A stretch of 12,617 nt of DNA, from assembly GCA_946885425.1 (NCBI GenBank), contig CAMPGJ010000020.1, positions 1 to 12,617 of the forward strand, in the 5' to 3' direction. This document shows, piece by piece, positions 1-7,542 of the stretch (position 1 is its first letter; each line of letters starts with the position of its first letter). The notes below the pieces were generated by a model that was given only the letters and a program-made list of their open reading frames with translations, was not told the origin of the DNA and ran no database searches. The DNA is from an uncultured bacterium (GTDB taxonomy: Bacteria; Patescibacteria; Microgenomatia; Levybacterales; UBA12049). The position numbers and the translations under genes are program-made.

Positions 1-1
1 A

Positions 2-916
2 TTTGAAATAGCTTCGTCAAAAGAATTGCGCGTGCTTATTGAACTGGGAGTACCTCCTGAAAGAATAGTTTGTTTTCATACAATAAAAACACCTGAGTTT
101 CTAGTGGAATTGAAGAAGAAAAAAATCAAAATTCTTGCTTTTGATTCCTTTGAGGAAATAGATAAGATAGCAAAATTTGCTCCAGGAAGTGAGGTTGTTC
201 TTCGTATTGTTGTTAATAATGAGGGAAGTGAATGGCCGCTGACCAAAAAATTTGGTATTGAGGCTGGAAGCGCGATAAAATATCTTAAATATGCAAAGAG
301 TAAAGGCTTAAAACCTCTTGGTTTAACATGTCATGTCGGTTCTCAATGTATGAATAAAAATAATTGGATAAGTGCCTTGTATGAGTACGATGCTATTTGG
401 GAACAAGCTAAGAAACTTGGTATACAGTTGACATTGTTAAGTCTCGGCGGTGGATTACCCGTTAAGCATCTTAAAGCTATTCCTACAATTGAAGAAATAG
501 CTCACACGATAAACCCTGCTTTGAAGAAATTTAAAGCAAAACATAATGATGTTGTTGTTACTTTTGAGCCGGGGCGGGGATTAATTGGTGATACCGGCAT
601 TATGGTCACGAGTGTAATCGGTCATGCCAAGAGAGAAAAAGAAGATTGGATTTATACAGATCTGGGAGTTTTCAATGGGCTTATGGAGACAATTGAGGGA
701 TTCATGTATGAGATTAAAACAGAGAAAAATAGAAAAAAGAAGATAGTTACAGTGGGTGGTCCTTCTTGTGATAGTGTAGATATTCCATTTAAGGATATTG
801 CAATTCCTGAGGTCAAATTAGGTGAAAGATTGTATTTACTTAATAGCGGAGCGTATACGACTGTGTATGCGGCTCCCTTTAATGGATTTGACGTACCGGA
901 AGTTTATTTTATCTAA
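2..916 (+). CDS. Ornithine/lysine/diaminopimelate-type PLP decarboxylase (5' partial)
   Basis: Fold-type III (alanine racemase-like) PLP decarboxylase of the eukaryotic-type ornithine decarboxylase/LysA family, which decarboxylates a basic amino acid to a diamine or lysine. The reading frame is open to the left window edge: codons from position 2 read FEIASSKEL, matching the family's F-x-x-AS-x-x-E-L segment. The gene therefore starts upstream, and the TTG at 26 is internal. Numbering from that TTG, visible motifs are HVGSQ (H103, stacks on PLP), GGG 141-143 and EPGRG 181-185 (phosphate binding), CDSVD 248-252 (catalytic Cys from the partner subunit), GAYT (Y277) and a C-terminal FNGF. The PLP lysine would lie upstream of the window. 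The C-terminal motifs fit ornithine/lysine decarboxylase better than LysA, but substrate cannot be fixed. The methyltransferase gene follows after 4 bp, suggesting co-transcription and a shared pathway. Confidence 0.9.
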   Translation, partial: FEIASSKELRVLIELGVPPERIVCFHTIKTPEFLVELKKKKIKILAFDSFEEIDKIAKFAPGSEVVLRIVVNNEGSEWPLTKKFGIEAGSAIKYLKYAKSKGLKPLGLTCHVGSQCMNKNNWISALYEYDAIWEQAKKLGIQLTLLSLGGGLPVKHLKAIPTIEEIAHTINPALKKFKAKHNDVVVTFEPGRGLIGDTGIMVTSVIGHAKREKEDWIYTDLGVFNGLMETIEGFMYEIKTEKNRKKKIVTVGGPSCDSVDIPFKDIAIPEVKLGERLYLLNSGAYTTVYAAPFNGFDVPEVYFI

Positions 917-920
917 TAGT

Positions 921-1715
921 ATGGAAAGAAGAGTAGGAATACATGAAGAAGCATTAGCAATAAAAGAGAATGGCAAGTTTCAAAATGAGTGGGTACCAAA
1001 AGATTATTTGCGTACTTATTACAGTGAGCTTGAGCCTGATGAGGTAGATACTATCAAATTTTTTGTTGATGCAGTGAAAAAGGTTGATCATTCAGGACCA
1101 GTTCTGATTTTCGGTACTGGGCCAGCTTTGCATCATGCTTTCTTACTGGCGACCAATGAGATACATGTGGCTGATTATCTTCCTGAGAATCTTCGGGAGA
1201 TTAAAAAATGGGTTGATAACGATGAGGATGCTCACAATTGGAAACCTTTTGTCAAATATACGCTGCAATGTGAGGGTACCCCCTCCCCTACTGATGAAGA
1301 AATCATAGCCCGGGAAGATTTGGTGAGAAGTAAAATCACAAAATATATTCAGGTTGATGCCGGGGATACTGATCCGTTAGGTACTGAAAAACGGGAATCG
1401 TATGGATTAGTTTTGAGTCCATATTGTGCTGATTCAGCTACTGGTGATAAAGATATTTGGAAAAAGTACATGCGCAATATTTCTTCAGTGGTTAAGCCTG
1501 GGGGAACATTTATTACAGCGGCACTACGGGATTGTGCTTCATATGAAGTGGGAAATAGAACGTTCCCTTGTGCGAATATTAATGAGAAAGATATGAAGAA
1601 ACTTTTTAGAACGCTTGACTTTTCCAGTAGAAATACTAACATAGAATATAGGGAGTTAGAAGGGCATGGCTATACAGGTATTGTTTTGGCCCATGGATTG
1701 AAAAACCCCAAATAG
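921..1715 (+). CDS. NNMT/PNMT/TEMT-family SAM-dependent methyltransferase
   Basis: Class I SAM methyltransferase of the family containing nicotinamide, phenylethanolamine, indolethylamine and thioether methyltransferases, which methylate small amines or similar nucleophiles in the cytosol. The ATG at 921 gives 264 aa, a typical family length. The frame is open back to 822, but that would overlap the decarboxylase by about 95 bp and add no family sequence. Motifs in family order: YY 33-34 near the N-terminus; SAM-binding FGTGPA 64-69; ADYLPENL 84-91 with the acidic ribose-binding D85; a W-x-P segment around 107-109 followed by the CEG turn; VDAGDTDPLG 145-154, matching the family's D-V-x-x-x-x-PLG; PYCADSA 167-173; and VKPGGTFI 191-198. 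No Shine-Dalgarno is visible, so translation may be coupled to the upstream gene. The substrate may be the decarboxylase product, but that is inference. Family assignment is strong; exact activity is unknown. Confidence 0.85.
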   Translation: MERRVGIHEEALAIKENGKFQNEWVPKDYLRTYYSELEPDEVDTIKFFVDAVKKVDHSGPVLIFGTGPALHHAFLLATNEIHVADYLPENLREIKKWVDNDEDAHNWKPFVKYTLQCEGTPSPTDEEIIAREDLVRSKITKYIQVDAGDTDPLGTEKRESYGLVLSPYCADSATGDKDIWKKYMRNISSVVKPGGTFITAALRDCASYEVGNRTFPCANINEKDMKKLFRTLDFSSRNTNIEYRELEGHGYTGIVLAHGLKNPK

Positions 1716-1717
1716 TA

Positions 1718-2557
1718 ATGAAATTTACTTCTGCCTCACTATTTTTAAGCGGGTTTTACGCGACACTGGTATTATTGTGGTTTACAGTTTCATCATTAGG
1801 TCTAATAGCCTCACCTCATCTTGATACTTTTCTTACTGGTGTAAAGGACGCTCCTTATAGTTATTTCTTCGCGTTTGCATATGGTCTAATCCCTATTATT
1901 GGAGGAGTACTTGGGTTTAATAGCGCGCAGAAATGGGGACTTTTCAAAAGCAGCATGGGTATAGCACTTTTTTTCCTCTCCATGGGCCTCATCACTTGGG
2001 GATATGGTGAGCTGATATGGTCGTACTATAATTTCTTCTTAAATCAGGAGATCCCCTATCCTTCATGGGCTGACGCGAGCTTCATTCTGAGTTGGCCATT
2101 GTGGTCAATTGGTGTTCTTTATTTGGGTAAAGCGACAGGAATAAAGTTCGGTTTACGTAATAAAGGAGGACAGCTTCTCTTGATACTGGTCCCTCTTTTT
2201 GCTATGCTCGTATCATATTATCTTTTGGTTGTGGTGGCCCGTGGCGGTTCATTGCAGCTGGAAGGTGGTATGCTTAAGATATTTTTTGATCTTGCTTACC
2301 CACTTTTGGATGTTGTTATACTGACATTAGCTGTTATTGTATATGGATTGTCGTTTAAATATTTGGGAGGGCAATTTAAATGGCCTGTTCTGATAACCTT
2401 GTTCGGTTTTGTTGTTAATTATATGGCAGATTTTGCCTTTTCTTATACGACAACCGTAGGAACATTCTCAAACGGCAATTGGGTTGATTTATTATTTGCT
2501 ACTTCGGTATTTATTTTGAGTTTTGGTATAACAAGTTTTGAATTAAAAGAAAGTTAG
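1718..2557 (+). CDS. Eight-helix integral membrane protein, sensor-like
   Basis: A 279-aa hydrophobic protein with about eight predicted membrane helices, at roughly 7-30, 48-67, 77-101, 117-137, 152-174, 187-212, 222-243 and 256-274. Loops are short and there is no soluble catalytic domain. Polar or aromatic motifs sit at helix ends: PYPSWAD 113-119 before helix 4, and LAYPLLD 192-198 in helix 6. This P-S-x-AD and YPLLD combination reminds me of multi-helix input domains found at the N-terminus of some diguanylate cyclases and kinases, but here it stands alone. It starts 2 bp after the methyltransferase stop and ends 9 bp before the 92-aa gene, so all are probably co-transcribed. No Shine-Dalgarno is visible. 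It could be a membrane sensor for the nearby soluble kinase, or a transporter or anchor unrelated to it. No substrate can be named. Confidence 0.75.
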   Translation: MKFTSASLFLSGFYATLVLLWFTVSSLGLIASPHLDTFLTGVKDAPYSYFFAFAYGLIPIIGGVLGFNSAQKWGLFKSSMGIALFFLSMGLITWGYGELIWSYYNFFLNQEIPYPSWADASFILSWPLWSIGVLYLGKATGIKFGLRNKGGQLLLILVPLFAMLVSYYLLVVVARGGSLQLEGGMLKIFFDLAYPLLDVVILTLAVIVYGLSFKYLGGQFKWPVLITLFGFVVNYMADFAFSYTTTVGTFSNGNWVDLLFATSVFILSFGITSFELKES

Positions 2558-2566
2558 ATTTAGATT

Positions 2567-2845
2567 ATGGATATTTACGCACAGATAGCAGAAAAAATTA
2601 TTAGAGAGCAGCAGACTATTATTGGACCTATTGCTGTTGAGCAAGCAGGTAAAGTTCCCGGGCTTAGGGTGAGTTTGAAAAATGATCAGGTAGTGATTGA
2701 AGGGAATAAAAAAGATGTCCTGGAAAAGCTGGTGAAGCAGTATGAAAAATTGTTTGGATTGACCTCAGTGGAAGTTTGTAGAGACGCGGTAAAAAATATT
2801 ATCTCTCAAGCTCCTCAGGATCAGATCCCTAAAATGCTCCTCTGA
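2567..2845 (+). CDS. Small conserved-looking protein of unknown function (92 aa)
   Basis: I do not recognise a named family. The sequence has no signal peptide or membrane segment. By eye it falls into an N-terminal helix (1-28, charged with a hydrophobic face), a short beta pair around LRVSLKN and QVVIEGN (33-47), and two C-terminal helices (48-64 and about 68-80) joined by FGLTSVEVC. The length, regular secondary-structure pattern and tight spacing after the membrane-protein gene support a real gene. Its position between a membrane sensor-like protein and a histidine kinase suggests a signalling adaptor, but that is only context. It ends with TGA, and the gap that follows contains a repeat element. 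Confidence 0.65.
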   Translation: MDIYAQIAEKIIREQQTIIGPIAVEQAGKVPGLRVSLKNDQVVIEGNKKDVLEKLVKQYEKLFGLTSVEVCRDAVKNIISQAPQDQIPKMLL

Positions 2846-2868
2846 GATGCTAAATTAACAGCATCTAA

Positions 2869-3005
2869 GAAATTCGAAATTCAAAGCACGAAATCGAAAT
2901 AATATCAAAATTATAATTTTCTACATTCAAAAACGTTTTGACATTTTGTATTTTTTGTTCATTTGAATTTGTTTCGGATTCCGATATTCGATATTCGGAT
3001 TTATT
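2869..3005. repeat. Degenerate heptad inverted-repeat element
   Basis: This element fills most of the 218-bp gap between the 92-aa gene and the kinase. The left arm reads as 7-bp steps: gaaattc, gaaattc, aaagcac, gaaatcg, aaataat (2869-2903). The right arm has inverted-sense steps: gtttcgg, attccga, tattcga, tattcgg (2971-2998). The reverse complement of the right arm gives cgaata/tcggaat words resembling the left arm, so the whole is an imperfect palindrome. The centre holds two smaller palindromes, aaaattataatttt (2907-2920) and caaaaacgttttg (2928-2940). Upstream, agatgc/gcatct (2845-2850 and 2861-2866) makes a weak 6-bp stem without a T-run. The rest of the gap (3006-3063) shows no convincing promoter; tagaat at 3036 and tattat at 3041 are possible -10 boxes without a matching -35. 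Confidence 0.6.
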
Positions 3006-3063
3006 GATTTCCTGAGCATAATGCAATGACAGGAATAGAATATTATGGTAATCTGAATATAGA

Positions 3064-4515
3064 ATGGATTTGTTGAAATTTTTAGGTATTGGTAAAAAGG
3101 AAGAAAGCAGCCCCTCAGATGATCTGGCCCACATCAACCAGGAAATGTATAAGAAAAGTTTTGAGCTTTCTGAGAGGAATAAAATGCTTTCACTTCTGCG
3201 GAAAATTGATGAGATAATCCTTGATTCTATTACTCACCCTGAAGAAATTGCGCGCCAAGTCACCTCTTTATTGGTGGCAGAGAGCGATTTTCCTATAGCT
3301 AGTATTTTTATGTTCGATAAGAAACATAAAATATTGAAGAGAGTGTCATTTTCCCGCAATAATAGCGATGAAAAGGATAGTTTACAGGAAGAACAGGCAC
3401 TAATTCTTGAAGTCTCATCTGAAAAAGCAACTAATGTTCTGGTGCAGGCAATACAGGAGAGAGTCGTCAAAACATCAAACACACTCGTGAATGTTTTGTT
3501 TTCTGAGGATTGGCGTGATAAAGCCCTGAAAACACAGGAATCATTTAGTATTAGATCAGTTTCTGTATATCCGCTCATAGTCCGTAATGAAATCATCGGA
3601 GTGATGGCAATCTGCCTGAAAGATGAGGAGCAGCATGTATCATCTTATTTGAGAGATCTTTTGGATCGTTTGGCTCAGGTTATTGGTATTGCTATGGATA
3701 ACTCGATTCTCTATAACGAAGTTCAAATGTCGAATGAACGGTTAAAAGAGCTGGATAAATTAAAAGATGAGTTCGTATCAGTTGCCTCACATGAGTTAAG
3801 GACACCAATGAGTGCCATAAAATCATATTTATGGATGGCGTTGGAAGGAAAAGGTGGTCCTTTAACAGAAAAACAGAAGTATTACCTGGAGCGATCATAT
3901 AGTTCTGTTGATCGATTAATTAAATTAGTTAACGATATGCTTAATATTTCACGAATTGAATCTGGGCGTATAACAATAAAAATGCAGGAGGTTGCTCTAC
4001 AAGAATTGGTGGGTGAGGTTATGGAAGAGGTTGGACCACGGTCCGACGAACTTGGTGTATCGGTAAGGCTGGTTCATTCCGAATCTCTACCGCATGTCAT
4101 GGCTGATCCGGATAAAATCAAGGAAGTCTTATTTAACATTATAGGAAATTCACTGAAATTTACGCCTAAGGGCGGAACTATAACGATGTCATTTTCTCAA
4201 AAAGAAGCTATGGTAGAAACCTTGGTGAAAGATACAGGGGCAGGCATCCCACCTGAGGATATGCCCAAGCTGTTCCAGAAATTTGGTCTTCTCCCCGGTT
4301 CATATACCGTAAATAGGACAGCATCGGGTACAGGTCTGGGTCTATATATTTCCCGCTCTATTATCGATCTTCATGGAGGGAAAATTTGGGCGGATTCTCA
4401 AGGCCGCGGTAAAGGATCAGAGTTTGGATTTTCTCTGAAAGTATTTAAAGAATCAGATTTGCCAGTACAGCAAACAGAACAAGAAGATATCGGCATCATC
4501 CACACAAAGATATAA
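3064..4515 (+). CDS. Soluble GAF-domain sensor histidine kinase
   Basis: A 483-aa two-component sensor kinase that autophosphorylates on His and passes the phosphate to a response regulator, none of which is encoded here. There is no signal peptide or membrane helix, so it is cytoplasmic. A helical start (about 20-55) leads into a GAF-like sensory domain (about 40-215, with VSVYPLIVRNEIIGVMAI typical of the last GAF strands) and a short coiled linker, 216-235. The HisKA dimerisation helix has SHELRTP with phospho-acceptor H243. The HATPase domain has N-box N362 (NIIGNSLKFTP), G1 DTGAGIP 390-396, F-box LFQKF 403-407 and G2 GTGLGL 422-427. All catalytic motifs look intact. A polar 20-aa tail follows. 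The ATG at 3064 has no Shine-Dalgarno. The eight-helix protein upstream could supply membrane sensing, and the downstream pilus locus is a possible regulatory target; both are inferences. Confidence 0.93.
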   Translation: MDLLKFLGIGKKEESSPSDDLAHINQEMYKKSFELSERNKMLSLLRKIDEIILDSITHPEEIARQVTSLLVAESDFPIASIFMFDKKHKILKRVSFSRNNSDEKDSLQEEQALILEVSSEKATNVLVQAIQERVVKTSNTLVNVLFSEDWRDKALKTQESFSIRSVSVYPLIVRNEIIGVMAICLKDEEQHVSSYLRDLLDRLAQVIGIAMDNSILYNEVQMSNERLKELDKLKDEFVSVASHELRTPMSAIKSYLWMALEGKGGPLTEKQKYYLERSYSSVDRLIKLVNDMLNISRIESGRITIKMQEVALQELVGEVMEEVGPRSDELGVSVRLVHSESLPHVMADPDKIKEVLFNIIGNSLKFTPKGGTITMSFSQKEAMVETLVKDTGAGIPPEDMPKLFQKFGLLPGSYTVNRTASGTGLGLYISRSIIDLHGGKIWADSQGRGKGSEFGFSLKVFKESDLPVQQTEQEDIGIIHTKI

Positions 4516-4568
4516 CCTTGTTACGGCTTAGTAGCTTTTTTAAGGATAGTTCTGCATAATAGTAGTAC

Positions 4569-5339
4569 ATGGAGCAGTTGGTTTATTTTATTGTTTTTCT
4601 TTTGGGTTGCGCTGTTGGGAGCTTTTTGAATGTTGTCGTTGATAGGAGCAATGAGGGGAAATCTTTTTTAAAGGGCCGTTCTCATTGTGATCACTGTAGA
4701 CATAAACTGCACTGGTTTGATCTCATACCAATTGTATCCTTCCTTTTATTAAGCGGTAAATGCAGATATTGCAAAGCGAAATTGAGTTTCTATTATCCTA
4801 TCGTTGAGATTATAACCGGACTATCATTTGTTTGGATTTCGGTTCTGTACTTCCCTTCCCTACTCACGATTGGCTATTTTTTCTTTATTATCTCCTGCCT
4901 TATCGTCATATTCTTTGCAGATTTGAAATATGGAATTATTCCGTTTTTTAGTGTTATTCCCGCTGTTGCTCTTGCTTTTCTTTGGTATTTGTTTATACCT
5001 GGTAATCTACCTATAAGTAATTATCTCCTTTCTGGATTGGGAGCTTTCCTTTTCTTTTTTCTTCTATTTGCTATAACCAAGGGCAAAGGAATGGGGTTTG
5101 GAGATGTTGTTTATGCTTTTTTGATGGGATTTTTATTGGGTTTCCCAAAAATTGTCTTAGGTTTTTATACAGCTTTTATAGCTGGCGCTCTCATCTCTTT
5201 ATTTCTCGTTTGGCTCCATAAAAAGAAGCTCAAAGGGTCTACAATTCCCTTCGGACCATTTCTTGTAGCGGCTACAGTAATAAGTATGTTTTGGGGAGAC
5301 CAACTAATTGAAAAGGCTCTTGGGTTCTTAGTAAGATAA
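4569..5339 (+). CDS. pilD: Type IV prepilin peptidase / N-methyltransferase PilD
   Basis: Integral membrane aspartyl protease of the inner membrane. It cleaves the leader of type IV prepilins after the conserved Gly and, in the bifunctional family, methylates the new N-terminus. The 256-aa length is typical. Residues 10-20 carry GCAVGSFLN, the family's first-helix motif. The cytoplasmic zinc-binding loop has two C-x-x-C pairs, C40/C43 and C65/C68, with DLIPIVSFLLL between them. The catalytic aspartates are D118 (in FFADLKYGIIP) and D179 (in GMGFGDV), the signature of the peptidase family, so the enzyme looks active. About seven hydrophobic helices follow the usual order. Its substrates are evidently the pilins encoded directly downstream, starting 11 bp after its stop. 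The 53-bp gap before it holds no clear promoter. Confidence 0.96.
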   Translation: MEQLVYFIVFLLGCAVGSFLNVVVDRSNEGKSFLKGRSHCDHCRHKLHWFDLIPIVSFLLLSGKCRYCKAKLSFYYPIVEIITGLSFVWISVLYFPSLLTIGYFFFIISCLIVIFFADLKYGIIPFFSVIPAVALAFLWYLFIPGNLPISNYLLSGLGAFLFFFLLFAITKGKGMGFGDVVYAFLMGFLLGFPKIVLGFYTAFIAGALISLFLVWLHKKKLKGSTIPFGPFLVAATVISMFWGDQLIEKALGFLVR

Positions 5340-5348
5340 GGGAGAGGG
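5340..5348 (+). promoter_or_regulatory. Strong Shine-Dalgarno for first pilin gene
   Basis: The purine run gggagaggg lies directly after the pilD stop and just before the ATG at 5351. It is the best ribosome-binding site in the window, where most genes have none. It supports the 5351 start and suggests high translation of this pilin. Confidence 0.6.
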
Positions 5349-5350
5349 TT

Positions 5351-5899
5351 ATGAATAGAAAATTTCAAATTTCCAATTTCAAATTTCAAATTTCCGCTCT
5401 TAGGGTGGGCTTCACTCTCATTGAACTTATATTAGTTGTGGCTGTTATGGCTATCTTCTCTACCCTCATTTTGTATACCCTCAATCCGTTTGAACAATTG
5501 AAAAAAGGAAGTGATTCGAAAAGAAAATCTGATCTTAGCGAACTCCAACGGGCCTTAGAAACATATTATCATGATTTTGGAGCATATCCATCATCATCAG
5601 GAGATTATAGAATTCTTAATGATGCAATAAAAGTAGAGTGGGGATCTTCATGGGCTCCTTATATGACTAAATTGCCGGCGGACTCTTCTTCAGGAAGAAC
5701 GTATGTGTATTATTCACCTCCTTCATCTGGTGGGCAATCTTATTATATTTATGCTAGTCTGGAAAGAGGGGCAAAAGATAACGATGTTTGTAATGGAGGA
5801 GATGCTTGCTCAAGCTTGGATCAATCAGGTTTCCCCTCATCTAATGCCTGTATTGATGTTTGTAATTATGGAGTGTCGAGTCCCAACGTTTCTCCCTAG
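5351..5899 (+). CDS. Type IV pilin / GspG-like prepilin (first of two)
   Basis: Class III signal peptide: a 20-residue leader ending LRVG, cleavage before F21, then FTLIE with the conserved E25 (+5), and a hydrophobic helix to about residue 45 (LILVVAVMAIFSTLILYTL). The segment after the helix, KRKSDLSELQRALETYYHDFGAYPSS, is the usual start of the GspG/PilE globular domain in major pilins and pseudopilins. The 182-aa protein ends with a variable region holding five cysteines (about 148-171), which could form stabilising disulfides. It would be anchored in the inner membrane, cleaved by PilD and built into the pilus fibre. The leader is unusual: residues 4-15 (KFQISNFKFQIS) are the translation of five 7-bp repeat units. 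The gene is in the pilD operon with a strong Shine-Dalgarno. Which of the two GspG-like pilins is the major one cannot be decided. Confidence 0.93.
   Translation: MNRKFQISNFKFQISALRVGFTLIELILVVAVMAIFSTLILYTLNPFEQLKKGSDSKRKSDLSELQRALETYYHDFGAYPSSSGDYRILNDAIKVEWGSSWAPYMTKLPADSSSGRTYVYYSPPSSGGQSYYIYASLERGAKDNDVCNGGDACSSLDQSGFPSSNACIDVCNYGVSSPNVSP
5360..5394 (+). repeat. Five tandem 7-bp units inside prepilin leader
   Basis: Exactly five consecutive heptamers: aaatttc, aaatttc, caatttc, aaatttc, aaatttc. They start 9 bp into the pilin gene and encode leader residues 4-15, ahead of the PilD cleavage site. Because aaattt is self-complementary, the array can pair with itself. Confidence 0.8.
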
Positions 5900-5906
5900 G
5901 GATAAA

Positions 5907-5934
5907 GGTTAACAGTTAACGGCTATCATTAACT
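5907..5934 (+). repeat. Four heptad units abutting the second pilin start
   Basis: The heptamers are ggttaac, agttaac, ggctatc and attaact, the last ending at the base before the ATG at 5935. agttaa (5914-5919) and ttaact (5929-5934) are inverted partners, giving a small hairpin with its 3' side touching the start codon. It has the layout of the other heptad loci but is short and weaker. Confidence 0.5.
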
Positions 5935-6420
5935 ATGAATTTAATAATTACTTTTCTAAATACGTTAAAAAGACAACGCATTGCCCATGTGAAGCCCCTT
6001 CGTGGCTTTACCCTCATGGAGTTGCTTATTGTTATAGCTATAATAGCGTTGTTGACTACGTTTACTGTTGCCAATTTTTTAACTGGGAGGAACAGAGCTA
6101 GAGATGCGCAGCGAAAATCAGATTTACGCCAGATCCAGGCAGCTTTGGAGCTATATAGAGCAGATCAGGGGTCCTACCCGGCATCGTTTCCTGCATGCGG
6201 GTCATCTTTGACCGGTGGAGGAGTTACCTATATGCAAAAAGTGCCTTGCGATCCTGCAAATTCTGGTCAGCATATATATACATATGTTTATACAGGTACA
6301 GAGTATAAGCTTGTTTCCTGCTTGGAGAATACAAATGATAAACAAAAAGATGCTTCCAATGATACAGTTTATTGTGCAGGGGGAGAAGCTAATTGGTCGT
6401 ATACCCTAACAAATCCTTAA
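5935..6420 (+). CDS. Type IV pilin / GspG-like prepilin (second)
   Basis: A 161-aa prepilin with a 24-residue basic leader ending KPLRG, cleavage before F25, then FTLMELL with E29 at +5 and a hydrophobic helix (LIVIAIIALLTTFTVANFL). The next segment, ARDAQRKSDLRQIQAALELY, followed by ADQGSYP, is the classic GspG/PilE signature. Four cysteines (about 87, 100, 129 and 147) probably form disulfides. PilD would process it, and it is likely a fibre subunit. No Shine-Dalgarno is visible; the start is chosen as the ATG directly after the heptad repeat. Its stop TAA overlaps the next ATG by one base (TAATG), pointing to translational coupling with the FimT-like gene. It resembles the preceding pilin in architecture, suggesting an old duplication or a major/minor pair. 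Confidence 0.93.
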   Translation: MNLIITFLNTLKRQRIAHVKPLRGFTLMELLIVIAIIALLTTFTVANFLTGRNRARDAQRKSDLRQIQAALELYRADQGSYPASFPACGSSLTGGGVTYMQKVPCDPANSGQHIYTYVYTGTEYKLVSCLENTNDKQKDASNDTVYCAGGEANWSYTLTNP

Positions 6421-6967
6421 TGAATAAATCTTCCATTTTCCAGGTTCCATTTTCCATTGATTTACTATTTAATAATGTAAAAATTAAATGGAAAATGCCA
6501 AATGGTAAATTGCAAATCCCTAAGGGGTTTACTCTTGTTGAGTTAATTGTTGTTATTGGGATTATTGCGATTCTTACTTCTTTTGGTATTGCTTCATTTG
6601 CTTCATACAATAATAGGCATACTTTGGAAATGGCTGTTGCAGATGTTAGTACGATGATTACTACTGCCAGATCCCGTTCTCTCTCTCAAGTAAAGCCATC
6701 CCAATGCGCAGCTCAGGTGCTTTCAGGATATCAGGTTGTTATAGATGTTCTATCGGGCGAATATACATTGAGAGTGTTGTGCGGCAATGCATATACACTT
6801 GAAACAAAAAAAATTCCTGAGGATATTACTTTTGGGTCTGATGCAACAACAACAATTTTCTTTCCTGTTCTAACAGGCGATCTATCTGAGTCATCCCGCG
6901 TTCCATTAAGTGGGAGTGGAGTAACAAAGGTGATAGAAGTAGATGTTAATGGGACGGTTATGGTGAA

Positions 6968-6971
<4 letters not shown>
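6420..6971 (+). CDS. fimT: FimT/GspH-like minor pseudopilin
   Basis: Minor pseudopilin of the initiation/tip complex. From the ATG at 6420 the protein is 183 aa with a 36-residue leader, long for this class, ending QIPKG. Cleavage precedes F37, then FTLVE (E41 at +5) and the helix LIVVIGIIAILTSFGIASF. The segment ADVSTMITTARSRSLSQ after the helix is typical of FimT/GspH, as is the beta-rich C-terminal domain ending in VDVNGTVMV. Two cysteines, about 102 and 125, may pair. An alternative ATG at 6495 would give an 11-residue leader (MPNGKLQIPKG) of more usual length; neither has a clear Shine-Dalgarno. The 6420 start overlaps the preceding stop, favouring coupling. The extra leader is encoded by an inverted heptad repeat. 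The 3' end overlaps pilV (ATGA). Confidence 0.88.
6431..6515 (+). repeat. Heptad inverted repeat (hairpin) within fimT leader
   Basis: The left arm is 7-bp steps ttccatt, ttccagg, ttccatt, ttccatt (6431-6458). The right arm is atggaaa, atgccaa, atggtaa, attgcaa (6488-6515). The core cattttccatt (6448-6458) pairs perfectly with aatggaaaatg (6487-6497), and pairing continues imperfectly outward. The loop is about 28 bases and AT-rich. The alternative fimT start ATG at 6495 lies inside the stem. All of it is translated if fimT starts at 6420. Confidence 0.8.

Positions 6972-7542
<571 letters not shown>

Noticed and set aside
822..920. Upstream start for the methyltransferase overlapping the decarboxylase
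   Set aside because: The extra 33 residues come from an alternative frame of the conserved decarboxylase C-terminus and show no family similarity; the ATG at 921 gives the usual family length.
2845..2866. Terminator formed by agatgc/gcatct after the 92-aa gene
   Set aside because: A six-pair stem with a 10-base loop and no T-run on either strand.
2865..3137. Reverse-strand open frame of 90 codons
   Set aside because: It runs across the palindromic repeat and the start of the kinase, has low-complexity content and no recognisable domain.
3234..3596. Reverse-strand open frame within the kinase
   Set aside because: It lies fully inside the GAF coding region, which has a clear domain; treated as a shadow frame, as were the other antisense frames at 1349-1642, 3692-3898, 5165-5389, 8166-8399 and 8860-9087.
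4526..4541. Rho-independent terminator after the kinase (gct-tagt-agc then six T)
   Set aside because: The stem is only three base pairs, too weak; it may be chance in AT-rich sequence.
5893..5902. 10-bp palindrome tccctaggga at the end of the first pilin gene
   Set aside because: It overlaps the stop codon, is isolated and is within chance expectation; no function is suggested.
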